The position numbers and the translations under genes are program-made. Shown one piece after another: positions 11,326 through 21,649 of a stretch of DNA of 32,942 nucleotides (the first letter of the stretch is position 1; every line of letters begins with the position of its first letter). The notes under the pieces are model-generated. The model was not told where the DNA came from. It made no database searches and worked only from the letters and a program-made list of their open reading frames with translations. The stretch covers positions 112,181 through 145,122 of the forward strand of contig NW_003129856.1 of NCBI RefSeq assembly GCF_000003605.2, written 5' to 3'. The stretch is from Saccoglossus kowalevskii. Its lineage: Eukaryota > Hemichordata > Enteropneusta > Harrimaniidae.

Positions 11326-11426
11326 CTTGTTTGTCGCCATAGGAAAGTCTGAATTGGGAGCGGGATCTGTTTGGCCGCATCTCTAGCAGATTCCGATGAA
11401 CTGGACTTCTTGCGTTTCAGCGGCAT
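11326..11426 (-). CDS. UNC80: UNC80 coding exon 1 (NALCN channel complex subunit), start codon
   Basis: UNC80 is a very large HEAT/ARM-like scaffold that links UNC79 and the NALCN sodium-leak channel at the neuronal plasma membrane and supports resting excitability. This minus-strand exon opens at ATG 11426 with an in-frame TAG 18 nt upstream, which fixes the start. It encodes a basic, Ser-rich tail beginning MPLKRKKSSSSES, then the near-invariant IPLPIQTFLWRQT motif, and ends with AG before a GTAACA donor (phase 2). In vertebrate UNC80, as I recall it, the same IPLPIQTFLWRQT motif follows a short basic Lys/Arg/Ser N-terminus. Only the first 33 codons lie here. The gene runs left, off the window. 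The family assignment is firm because exon 2 continues the same conserved sequence in frame. Confidence 0.92.
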
Positions 11427-12700
11427 CGCGGCTATGTTACACTAATTCTCATTCCATCCCCTTTCAACTGATGGGCAGTGATTTAAAAATCCTGGAGTCG
11501 CGAAAAATCCGACGACCTAAGGGTTGGAGTGGTTAACCAGCTCTACCGACGATACGATGTTTCCCGTTCCAACCGGCGAGCTCGGTTCTTGATAATCATC
11601 GCACGCACCAGCTGCTCCTACTATCACTCGTCACCGCGTCGATTTCCTAGCTACGCGCTATACTCTCACCTCATTAACATAATAAGCCAATCTGTATACA
11701 ACTCCACTCCGAGAGAGCTGCTACCTAGTCGGAGTCTAGTTTCTGTGACGATGCGTAGTCCCCGACCGGATTGCACGGACGTTTTTGCTCTGTTATTATC
11801 GCCACAGTAGCCACGGAATTCAAAATAAATACATGCCACCATGGAGGAATTACGTAAATCACAACACGGATAAACTGAAACCGAGGGTGTTTGTGATTGG
11901 TATGGCTGAAATGATGATATCAGAAAAGCCTTATTTGGAATTTCCGGCAGGCTTTCTTTTTTCATTTTTTTGCTCATTCTGCCAGTGAAATAGGAACTTA
12001 GAAGTGCGAGCAACGGTTCGTAAAATTTTAACTGACAGTCGGTTTCTACATTTTTGTTGTCAGTGAGGGGAAACTTCCATAATAAAAATGACACAATTTT
12101 CCCTGGCAATTTTTCAACTTCAATTTTATTCTGATTTATTGCGTGCAAATTTTCCAGTTTAATTATCGACGCGGCTTAATGACAGCATTAATGTCACGCG
12201 TTTGCTAGTAATGAAAGTATAGTCTCATGTTTTTCTCCGCTCGGTTAGGTTTCTCGCATAGCGAAGCGATCTCCTTGAAAAATCCAAACCATAACTCAGC
12301 GGAACTTAGCGACAGCACGGAAACGGTCGCCATGGAATCGGTCGGCATAGCAACAACATACAGCAACACAAAAAACGTCTCGGCCCTGATAGAACATACA
12401 AGAATTTATAAAGCGAGTATTTATATAAATTAAAACTGATCCATCCTCTATTTCAATTTCCTCCATTTTCGAGGTAAGCTTCAACGAAAAATGTGACACG
12501 GCTGATTGTCTTAGGCTGTCACCATCGCCCCTGGGGGAGAGTGAGTCGGGTCTCAGGGTCGAGTCACCAATTAATATTTCAAATGCGCAGAGACAATCTA
12601 TTACAGAGCTTAGTTTGCTACGTTTTGTGTGCCCTAGCTGCGACCTGGTAGCAATTATAGCTTTTTGAGCAGAGTATGTGCGCGGATTACATGCAAATCC
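11427..12700 (-). promoter_or_regulatory. UNC80: Likely UNC80 promoter and 5' UTR (GC/CpG-richer stretch)
   Basis: The DNA directly upstream of the UNC80 start is clearly richer in G+C and CpG than the flanking sequence, as expected around an animal promoter or first exon. I see no convincing TATA box, so the transcription start cannot be placed. Open frames here on both strands have no recognisable product. A plus-strand GAG-GTAAGC at about 12471-12479 is a good donor sequence and might belong to a divergent transcript. Confidence 0.4.
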
Positions 12701-13237
12701 GATTTGTACAGAAATAGGAAATCGATCTCCAATCTCCCCGCAGAGCTTTTAATGTCCTTTCTTAAACGTTGGTGGCGCAAAGATTCGCGTTCACTCTTCT
12801 GTAAATTTATATACTTGTATACTCAAACACTGATTTAAAAAAATATATAAAAAGGAAGGAAAACAAATAAACAACAAACAACCAAAGTATATAGAGTAAC
12901 GGTGCATGCAGAAACCGGGGATGAAGAGGCTGCATAATTGCTGTGCTGTGTTTTCATTGTGTCCTGTACACTTTGCAATAGTATGGGTGACTATGGGGCA
13001 GATTTGTAAAAAAACAAATATGCATAGAGTAAATATTAAAAACAAATATATATATATCTAACTCAAAATTTATTGTAAGATTAGAATATTTATTCATGAA
13101 CCTATAATCACCGGTACATATGTCGTAGCTTGGAGCACAGTTCATAGAGGGACTGTGCTTGGAGGTAGAAAAGAGTCTCGTACTAGTAGTGGTGGTGTTT
13201 CTATGAACTAATGATCGGACCCGTGATAAAATCTTAC
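12701..13237. other. Noncoding stretch left of a candidate exon
   Basis: Apart from a short TA run near 13050 I see nothing here. If the candidate exon at 13238-13299 belongs to UNC80, this would be 5' UTR intron. Confidence 0.4.
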
Positions 13238-13299
13238 CTGCCAGCCTGAGGGGCTGGGCGAAGGAATACGTAGTCTCGCCGACTGAATGTGTATTGTTT
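13238..13299 (-). other. Candidate small exon, possibly UNC80 5' UTR
   Basis: On the minus strand the acceptor TATTTCCCCCACAG and the strong donor GGCAG-GTAAGAT bracket 62 nt. The segment is open in more than one frame but encodes nothing recognisable. It lies about 1.8 kb upstream of the UNC80 start codon on the same strand, so a noncoding 5' exon is possible. Transcript evidence would be needed. Confidence 0.3.
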
Positions 13300-15203
13300 C
13301 TGTGGGGGAAATACGGTTTACTTGTGCATCTATTAAAATACTGGTGTTTAACCGTCAACTAATCCCAGAATAAACATAAGAAAACAATCATGTAAACATG
13401 CCAAGTGTATTGATGTCCAGTTGTATGGCGATTGTTAAATCTATTCAAGACAATTCCAGCTATTTACATGTTATTTTCAATCCTTTAATATACGCTACAT
13501 TACATGACATATCACCACGTGTTTACTCGTTTGGTATGACGAATGTAATTTCGGCTTGGTACTTGCATGATTTTAAAGAATATGGAACTAATGGCGGAAC
13601 ACGTACGTAGCCCATAGACTAGTCTTGCTTAGCCTTGAAAATATTATTGTTTTGTATCGTATATGATAATAATGCATTTAAAACAAATCTGTAAAACTAC
13701 AGACGTTCACGCGAATTTCGCGTCTGACCAAGATTTAAAAGTAAGAGAGAGAAAAACAAATATAAAAACAACACACACACAAAACAAAACAAAAAACATG
13801 AAATTACCACGACTTGGCCAGTCTACCCGTCATGGAATTATACGAGACGGAAAGATAGACGACCAGAAGAGTCACATTTCCTTCTTTCAACTATTCAAGG
13901 CCTCCGATGTTTTACTCTGTTCAACCAAAGATACTTTTCTCTATTACCCGCGGATATTCTACCCCGACATCAATATAAAACATTAAATAATAATTATGTT
14001 TTATTCTACAACGAAGTGTTGAATAAACATTGTACAATTTGCTGTTTGGTTTGCACTACCTTTAATGTTATCGACGTGTCATTCATAATATATTGGTTTA
14101 TATTTCATTCTATATTAAAAACTCAGCGGTCCATGTAATTAATCACAGAACCCCGACCGGCTACGAATCACTAGCATAACGCCCTCTTGCGGTCATATTA
14201 ACTGGCAGTCCGGTGTTCCAGATCTGAGATCGTTCAAGGAACATAACATCCTCGCTCAGAAATTGTTCGGTAATTATTAACTGCGAATACTGTTTAATTT
14301 AGTAATGTAAAATATTAGTAAAATCGGGCGGCAATATACAAACCCGTACTTCGACTAAGAAGTTCTTGCTAACGCTTAACATTACAATGCTTAAATGGTA
14401 TAATTACTTCAGTCATTCGGCACACAGTTGGTTGTGATATTTACTACTTAGTCACGACTAAATACAATAACGCTGTAATACCTGTATACAATGTTTCCTA
14501 AACATACACCAGGCAAGAGTACGCTTATCTTCATCGGACATATTCAAAACAATAATGAACAGAAATCAACACCATGTGTTTTCAGTAGATTCTACAAATC
14601 TTATTTTGGCTCTGTTTTGCGTGGTTCAAAAAAATAAAGGAGTGACAAAAACTTTGCTAATTCTCCTTTAAAGCCTGATATATCGAAAATTAACCAAACT
14701 CGCAAGAAATAATTTAAATGAAAGATTTTAGTGATTACAATTATCGTAGTTTGTCGTTTTTACGGTGCGTTCCCCTAGACTCGACTCATTGAAAAATTGA
14801 CATTTGGTGCACATTTATCGCAAATTCAGACAGTCACTTATCGCACATAAAACGCATTGATCCCAGAGTGCAACTTTAACGATGATTTTTTGTCGGTATC
14901 CATGGAAACCATCACTGATGCAATCGCGCATTAGGTAATCAGACGTCAATGGGTTTACACTTTGTGGAATCGATCTATATATAGTGACTACTTACGAAAA
15001 TTTATTGTCAATATTTATACACTTTTTATAACATATAACTTAATTGGAAACGATAATATAGTGCATGTCTGTTGTAATATAATATGAATGTACATTCATT
15101 GTATATGTCCTGATGTCCATTTGTCCATTGACCTCTGACATTTGTCTTCTTAAAATACTCTTGGTGGATAAAATCATTACCTTTATGTTTATAAATATTT
15201 ATC
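13300..15203. other. Stretch without recognised genes
   Basis: Open frames on the plus strand near 13398-13610 and 13663-13986 have no domain, no splice context and runs of simple sequence (ACA near 13770-13795). I see no RNA gene or repeat I can support. Confidence 0.45.
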
Positions 15204-15327
15204 AATTTTCACGGTAGTTGAATCAAACCAGCCAACCAACGAGCACAGTGCGCGACGATAATAATTTTCACGGTAGTTGAATCAAACCAGCCAATCGACG
15301 AGCACAGTGCGCGACGATAATAATTTT
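15204..15327. repeat. 59-bp tandem duplication
   Basis: The unit starting AATTTTCACGGTAGTTGAAT and ending GCGCGACGATAAT occurs at 15204 and again at 15263. The two copies differ mainly at CCAACCAAC against CCAATCGAC. Both contain the GC-rich GCACAGTGCGCGACG. The identity indicates a recent duplication. Confidence 0.93.
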
Positions 15328-15709
15328 TTTTGCACTCGAGAGAGAACACGAATGTTCTGATCGTAAATCGATGTAAATTATGATGAGATATCTCAAATTA
15401 ACACAAATACCAGCAGTGGAGGTGCATGGATAGACCACCAACCTTCCATATAACACTGCCTATTGATGTAAATCACTGTGATATATTGAAATATATTCCA
15501 CGCATTGAAACATTAGTTTTAAATCGTATTCAAACTGCGTAACTTCCTCCATGTGACATTTACTTAATCGATCTCGCAGTTGTATTTTCAGACTTCAGAC
15601 TATAATTTAGCACATGGAATCTCCCAGCATATAAATAATAAAATCAAATATATGATAGCTGACTAATTAAATACATAGACTTAAATAAAAAACGAAAGAA
15701 AACCCATCT

Positions 15710-15773
15710 ATATTATTATTTTATTTATTTATTTATATTATTATTTTATTTATTTATTTATTTATTTATTTAT
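15710..15773. repeat. TTTA/TTA microsatellite
   Basis: Runs of TTTA broken by TTA and TATTA. This is a simple sequence repeat lying between the two copies of the segmental duplication. Confidence 0.93.
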
Positions 15774-15941
15774 GCCTTAAATTTCCAGAGATTGTTGCTC
15801 TGATTTTAAATCGATTAAGTTACATTGTGATGAGATATTGTGAATTAACACAATATCACTGTCAGCAGTATAGTAGCGGTAGTGAATGTAACACTATCAA
15901 CTTTGATATTAACACAATAATTCGAGGTAAATCACTGATAT

Positions 15942-16455
15942 GATAAATGCTGTGAATGTGAGACACACGTGGAATCCTGATACAGTGAAATCCGAGGTTT
16001 AAATCATGCCATTGCTGTCAGTGTTNNNNNNNNNNNNNNNNNNNNNNNNNNNNNNNNNNNNNNNNNNNNNNNNNNNNNNNNNNNNNNNNNNNNNNNNNNN
16101 NNNNNNNNNNNNNNNNNNNNNNNNNNNNNNNNNNNNNNNNNNNNNNNNNNNNTAGTGAAATCCACGAGAAATCTGGGTTTTAATCATACCATTGCTGTCA
16201 GTGTCGGACGAATGCTGGTAATGTGGAACGCACATGGAATCCCGATATAGTGAAATCTGAGGTTTGAATCGTGTGATTGCTGTCAGTGTTGGACCAATAC
16301 CGCGAATGTAGAACGCACTTGGCATGCCCATCACATACAGTGAAATCTGAGGTTTAAATCATGTCATTGCTGTCTGTGTCGGACGAATGGTGTGGATGTG
16401 AGACGCACTTGAAATCCCAGTATACAGTGAAATCTGAGGTTTGAATCGTGTTCAA
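15942..16455. repeat. About 90-bp satellite array interrupted by the assembly gap
   Basis: Units carry AGTGAAATCTGAGGTTTGAA, TCATTGCTGTCAGTGT, CGGACGAATG, GTGAGACGCACTTG and GGAATCCC. AGTGAAATC starts at 15984, 16154, 16249, 16339 and 16426, which gives periods of 95, 90 and 87. The stretch from 15984 to 16154 contains the run of N, so the true copy number is unknown. Confidence 0.88.
16026..16152. other. Assembly gap (127 N)
   Basis: A run of undetermined bases inside the satellite array. Both gap edges are satellite sequence, so unresolved repeat length is the likely cause and the stated length may not be real. Confidence 0.99.
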
Positions 16456-16575
16456 AATGCGTAATTTCCCCAAGTGACATTTACTAAATCGATGCGGCTG
16501 TTGTATTCCGCAAATTAAGACTATAATTCAAAGGATACATAATCTGAAACGTACACTGGCGTTAATCAAAATATC

Positions 16576-16746
16576 CAGGGGCGGATACAGGATTTTTTCA
16601 TCGGGGGTGGGGGTGGGGGCTCCCAAACTTAAAAACCGCCAGACTAAGTTAATGATTTTTTTATATTATACAAAAACAAATTGAATAATTTTTTCAACGG
16701 GGGGGGGGGGGTCCCGGACCCCAAGAACCCCCTAGATCCACCACTG
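16576..16746. mobile_element. 171-bp TIR element (hAT-like or similar MITE) with 5-bp target duplication
   Basis: The element starts CAGGGGCGGATACAGG and ends CCTAGATCCACCACTG, imperfect terminal inverted repeats of 16 bases. ATATC flanks it on both sides (16571-16575 and 16747-16751). Inside are G-rich runs (up to 13 G near 16699-16711), and CCCGGACCCCAAGAACCCC lies near the right end. Ends of the CAGGGGCGGAT type recur in many invertebrate genomes and the CAGGG start is hAT-like, but hAT elements duplicate 8 bp and only 5 match here. The superfamily is therefore uncertain. It has no coding capacity. Confidence 0.7.
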
Positions 16747-16751
16747 ATATC

Positions 16752-18878
16752 ATTGCCTATGAATAAACATTATTATTAATATTAATGTAGGAGTACCGCG
16801 AAAGGTACAAGAAGCAATAGTCGTACACATGTTATGCGTCAGCCACGATACTTCTCCTCGCCATATGAGTGACCGGTTGTTCTGGACATGATATGTAAAG
16901 AGTGGGCATACTACGAGTTTTTGCAAAGTAAAAGTGACACATTACCCCTCCGATGATTTTTACCCTCGCTCTATTTTCATAAAATATTCCTTTCTTACCT
17001 CACATACAGTCTCTACTCAGTTGGTGCACACTACGGCATGCTTGGTACAGGATGCACTAGCCCAGAGATCAGGAGATTTATCTTCATTCTACTCTAGGAC
17101 AATATTGCAAAGACACATACACTGAGCACACAACGAATTCTTGATCGAAAAAAGAAACGTGTTTTGTGTTTTGGCAATCTTAAAAACCAGACCTTCAGTT
17201 TTCGCGATTATGCGAAATAAAAACGCTGTCTGCGAAATTTGGAATGCTCACACGTTGAACAGACAAATCACTACCCCAAGTAATTTGTGAAATACTGGGC
17301 TCGTACAATTTATCTTAGGAATGGCCCGGTAATTATTACCTTGGTACGTTCATTGTAAAACCAATTCTTGATGCTATTTCTGCACTGTGTGATTGTCGGT
17401 TTTCTTATTTGTATGCTGCCCTCAACAGTATTGCATAGATATATTACCGTATTTGTTGATAATCAATACTCATGTGCAACAGGAAATTCTTGAGGTTCAT
17501 TAAAACAGCTAGATGATATATTGAAATTCAGTTTTGTTTTTAGTGGCCTGAACGAAATTGCCGATATTTTATGGAATCCAAAAACAAATTGATGTGTATA
17601 CCAGTAGTATGTCTCTCTGCAAATGTTATAGATGGGAAATGTTATCAACAAACGTAAACACTCACACGCACAAAACAGTATAAATCTCAGTGTACTGACA
17701 TCCGTCGTCCCAAAGACAACTGAAACAGTCAAAACCTACATTTTTCAATGCGTTCTATAAAAGGGATCAATAGCCATAATTAGAACATTTTCTTAAAACT
17801 TGAGGATCAAAAAATATATCCTTTATAACCCATTAGTTTGGGGATATACCTGCCTGTCAAAAGTGCTCGGCACATTAAAGTGCGCCCTCACCCGGGTTTC
17901 TTCTTTTAATAAAAAACAAATGGGTATCTTTCCACTTGATACATATTTACAGGTGGCGGCATTGACTGCTACGCAGACCAACGAGTACAAACTGAGATGT
18001 TACTAAGCTTTAACTATGTAATTGCTTTGGTGAATGAGAGGTATCGAAGGAGTCATCGGCGGTAATCAATGCATGTCGCGCCCAGATTAAACTGCTACTC
18101 GTGATTTCCATTAGAAAAGCGCACTGGATTATGGGAAATCCAATGTTAATCAACACAAATGGTGCAAATGCGCGGCGCAGCGACCACCGCCCCTTAAGTG
18201 TGCAAATACCAGTTGGTAAAACGTATAAGTTACTGTAGGATACTCAGTCTGAATTTCGTTTGTTATGGATAAATTATTTTCACGTGAGACGTGGTCGTAT
18301 TTAATATGCGGCCGTAATTTTCCATGAAGCGTCAACCACCGAATAAGGACTAAGGATAACGCAGCCACTGTGGTGTAAAGTAAACTCACTGTATGTCGCT
18401 ACTCGGAAGGTCACAGTTTTCAGACATGGACATACATTTTGCCAATAAACCGCTGAATTTGCTAAACCAACAGGCACGTTTCCCATATGTTTGCAATTTA
18501 TATTCATATACAGTATAGATATATGGAGAAGATCGGAGCGAAGTTGTTAAAGACTCCGCATGTTAACAGAATAATTGTTTTACTCAATCATGTGATGAAC
18601 TGAACACAGCATAGTTTGTAATTTCATTCAGCTTCTTTCAGTCATAATTCAAGACAAATAAAATATAGAGAATATAGCAAATTATTTTTTGTTCTGTAAT
18701 GTTCTTGTGTAATCAGTAATTATGACAATTATTTATGGGTGCATGGGAATACATTTTGTGAAGAATCACTTTTTATATAAATTTCTTAATTATCTTGTCA
18801 AAATTAGTTTTTTTCTCGCCAAAAACGAAAGAATTTCACAATATCGAAAAAGGAAAGTCTTTATCGTTGTGTTACGAT
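16752..18878. other. Stretch without recognised genes
   Basis: Short open frames occur on both strands but none shows a domain, a splice-supported exon or an obvious homologue. I see no tandem repeat or RNA gene that I can support. Confidence 0.45.
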
Positions 18879-19142
18879 CTAATTAAAGCGCGGTGGTCGT
18901 CGCACAGCGCGTGTTCGAATTTCATGTAAATAAACAAAGAATTGGCAATCAATGCACTGATGCAATGAACTTCTATAATTACCATAAGCAAGGTAAAATA
19001 AACCCAGTATTACAAGCACCACTGCAAATGCTGGAAATGATACTGGTACACACGCTTTGATGAATTGGTAGCTGTGTTGTAGTACTTGTACACCGTGGTC
19101 ATAATAATCAAAACTGAGTTTATAACCTTCATTCATGGTCAT
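18879..19142 (-). CDS. Candidate small single-pass membrane protein (87 aa) or first coding exon
   Basis: A minus-strand frame opens MTMNEGYKLSFDYYDHG and has an in-frame TAA 18 nt upstream, which fixes the start if it is real. Residues about 27-54 form a hydrophobic segment containing FPAFAVVLVILGLFYLAYG, a plausible membrane span, followed by basic residues (NYRSS and a C-terminal RTRAVRRPPR). A TATG-GTAATT at 18983/18982 could be a donor, in which case the coding exon would be 18983-19142 and the tail would be intron. I do not recognise the family. The N-terminal half looks like protein rather than chance sequence, but no neighbouring exon was found. Confidence 0.35.
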   Translation of the reverse strand: MTMNEGYKLSFDYYDHGVQVLQHSYQFIKACVPVSFPAFAVVLVILGLFYLAYGNYRSSLHQCIDCQFFVYLHEIRTRAVRRPPRFN

Positions 19143-20607
19143 AGTCCTGTTTTAATTTACCTGGCGCACCACGATCAATTATGCATTTATTAGTTAGTTC
19201 GGGTGACATATTGTTTTGCAAGCTATTTCGACTCACGGAGAGATTATATCATTCTGCTTGCTATTCTCAGTCTTACTAAAAGTCTAACCTTGAATGTGGC
19301 ATCAGCTTAGGCATTAATAACTCATTAACTGTCATTTTCAATACCAAGATTAATTCATCGGATTCAAATTGCCCTCACACACTAATAATTATTGTGCGGT
19401 AAATATTGAACAAAACCATGTTTTGCCACAATATAAATTTGTGTAGAATAACTGAAAGGAAGACGAAGTGTGGTTCTACGTTGTCACAGTGTAATGCCTG
19501 CTTATTGCTATTAAGAGGGGCACCCACATAACTCACACTGGACAGGGGGTTCTTTCACTGCTAGTATGGGGTAGACAAGACAATAGTACTGGAAATGAAA
19601 TAGACATACACCAACATATCAAGTTGAAGCTCCTGGCTTTAAGGTAGAGATGCAGGTTCGTGGGCACTTGGGAGTGACATTTTGTTTTGCTTTTTATTAT
19701 CCAAACAGTCTTGGCTATAGACTACAATTTTGTAGAATTGTGAATAGTGGAGCATACTCAAAAAATGATTTTAAAATATAGATAACAGGTGCAAACATTC
19801 TCTCTTTTGAATGCTTAGCAAGATTTAGCAAGGCTGTACATAAATAATAAAAAAGAAACATGGTGAAAAAAGAAATGACGGTATCTCCATATTATGCACT
19901 ATATTTAACTTTAAACAGAACGATAATACATTTAAATTTGGAACTGTTACAGCCATTTTAATTATGAGCATTAGCAAACTTCTTACTGAGTGAATTGTTA
20001 TGCAAATTAGCAATTATCTCAGCTTCTTTTTAGTGCACATCCCAGAACTTAAACAAAAATAGCTCCTAGACGCTTTGACATTTTGTTTTGAAATTTTCAC
20101 AAGCGATTGACAATGTGTTTATCTTCGCCGCCAGGGCGTTGTTTTTGGTTGAACAGTGTTACAACGATCGTACAGACATCTAGCCTGTGTGTTAATTTAT
20201 GCATAAACTTGAAGTAGTGAAATTTGAGCTGCTCCCCTGCAAAATTGACAACTGGTAGAAAGTTTTCAAGACGGCACTTTCTTCATAGTAAACAGATGTA
20301 CCCACAAACCAATTTTGACAGGAAACAGAAGCATGGTTTAGAAGCTATTTTTTAAAATCGCTTTTGATTAAAAAAGCACATTTTTGTGCATATTTCAAAC
20401 TACAGTGTCCATAGAAAAAAAAATACTATGGAAATCACAAGCACACCTGGAAGATTCAAAATGTCTTTCCAGAGTTGTAAACAAGTATGACCTGTCAATC
20501 ATCTTTACAACAGTTATTACACGGCAAGGCACAAGGTTTCCTCCCATGATTCCATCCACACTTCTATTTGAAGGGTTGGAAGTAATTTGACAAAAACATA
20601 GAAGAGA
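19143..20607. other. Stretch without recognised genes
   Basis: No gene is supported. Part of the right side (below 20618) may be the 3' LTR of the minus-strand gypsy relative, since a polypurine-like tract ends at 20619. The far LTR boundary could not be placed. Confidence 0.4.
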
Positions 20608-20618
20608 GGATGCTGGCA

Positions 20619-20631
20619 TTGCCCCCTCATT
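20619..20631 (-). other. Polypurine tract and putative 3' LTR start
   Basis: On the minus strand AATGAGGGGGCAA is followed by TGCCAGCATCCTCT, the arrangement expected of a polypurine tract before a 3' LTR. A near copy (19 of 21 bases) of the putative LTR start lies at 22263-22283, on the other side of the pol relic and in the same orientation. This supports reading it as an LTR end. Confidence 0.4.
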
Positions 20632-20731
20632 AAGACTGAACATTGCACATTTTCAGTACAATAATCAGCATCAACTGCCAATAAATTTATATCTCTCCAA
20701 ATTGTAAAAAAAAAATATTGTAACAGTAATT

Positions 20732-21370
20732 TTAATCATTTTCAACCCTGCTTAAATAGTCTGCAGCTATATTTTCTTTACCTATAATTGCTATAATGTG
20801 GAAGCTAAATGTTGGCAATTATAGAGCCCACCGCATTAACCTACTGTTTACTTCTCGTACCTTGTTTAAATAAAGTAATGGCTGGTGATCAGTTTCCAAA
20901 ATAGATTCTTTACCATATAAATATTGGTGAAATTTATGCAATGCCCAAATCACAGCCAAACACTTTTTTTCAATTACAGAACAAGACTTCTCTCTGGCTA
21001 GATTTACAACTTCAATTTACGACTGGCAAATGCCACTGGAAATTTTCCTTCCAACTCCTACTTCTTTCTTACTCCAGATGCATCGCATTGCTTTGTGATA
21101 ATATATAACCATGCCTAAAATGGCCTTACTTGTTTTACTGTTTTGGGTCTGAATACATGCTGTACAACTTCTCTTTTATCTGGCAATACTTGCAAAATAC
21201 AGTCACCTACCTGTTAACCAATAAACTCTAAATTAGTAAAACTAAAGTAACACTTTGAAGGTCTTGCGGTTAATCCTGCCTTAAACGAGCCAAAACCTCC
21301 TGTACAATCTGTACATGCTCCTCCAATGATTTTGAATAAATTAAAATGTAATCAATTAAATTATTAACTC
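20732..21370 (-). pseudogene. RT remnant and RNase H domain
   Basis: The RT end appears as NLIDYILIYSKSLEEHV, where the usual Y-x-D-D is altered to D-Y, then thumb and connection motifs including ARPSKCYFSFTNLEFIG. RNase H follows from about 21045: PVAFASRKL, then ETDHQPLLYLNK with its acidic residue intact, then ENIAADYLSRV, ending at a stop at 20734-20732. At least two frame changes and five stops occur. This is typical gypsy RNase H content at the end of pol, with no integrase after it. Confidence 0.8.
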
Positions 21371-21385
21371 TTCCTTCAAGACCTA

Positions 21386-21613
21386 TCAACAAAATACTAA
21401 ATAAATAGCGAACGGTACAGGGCATGGTTTTGATCTAACTGGTTCAGCTGTTACCAATTTAATATCATGCTCACTAATTTTAGACTTTCCAGGACAATCA
21501 GTGAGAATATCAGTAAATTCTCTCATAACTCCATCAATCTCTCTATGTTGGTCCACATTCAACTCATGGCCAATTAGACAATCATCAATTGTTTCCTTGC
21601 ACTGAATTGGCAC
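21386..21613 (-). pseudogene. Linker and RT N-terminal motif of the gypsy relative
   Basis: This 75-codon frame carries DGVMREFTDILTDCPGKSK and then EHDIKLVTAEPVRSKPCPVP. This is the conserved block that precedes RT in gypsy-type pol, where a FxDILxDxPGK motif leads into HDI and a PxRxxPYPVP motif. The frame stops soon after, and the RT fingers and palm are absent. It follows integrase directly, with no space for RT upstream, so the INT-RT order is original to the element rather than a rearrangement of separate fragments. Confidence 0.8.
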
Positions 21614-21649
21614 TCCATTTCACCATTATCACACAGTACTGTGTCACCG

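Larger units (their letters stand above)
15340..16540. repeat. Diverged segmental duplication with satellite expansion in the second copy
   Basis: Block A at 15351-15420 (TGTTCTGAT, TAAATCGAT, GATGAGATAT, AATTAACACAA, CAGCAGT) recurs at about 15796-15870. Block B at 15518-15615 (TCAAACTGCGTAA, AAGTGACATTTACT-like, GACTATAATT) recurs at about 16446-16530. Between A and B the first copy holds about 100 bases, while the second holds about 570, made up largely of the roughly 90-bp satellite and the assembly gap. This fits an old duplication followed by expansion of an internal segment. Confidence 0.7.

Noticed and set aside
11666-12148. 160-codon minus-strand frame upstream of UNC80
   Set aside because: It lies in the GC-richer 5' region, has no domain, and the real UNC80 start is fixed downstream by an in-frame stop. 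It is most likely a chance frame in UTR or promoter.
15999-16334. Minus-strand frame spanning the run of N
   Set aside because: It crosses undetermined bases within a satellite.
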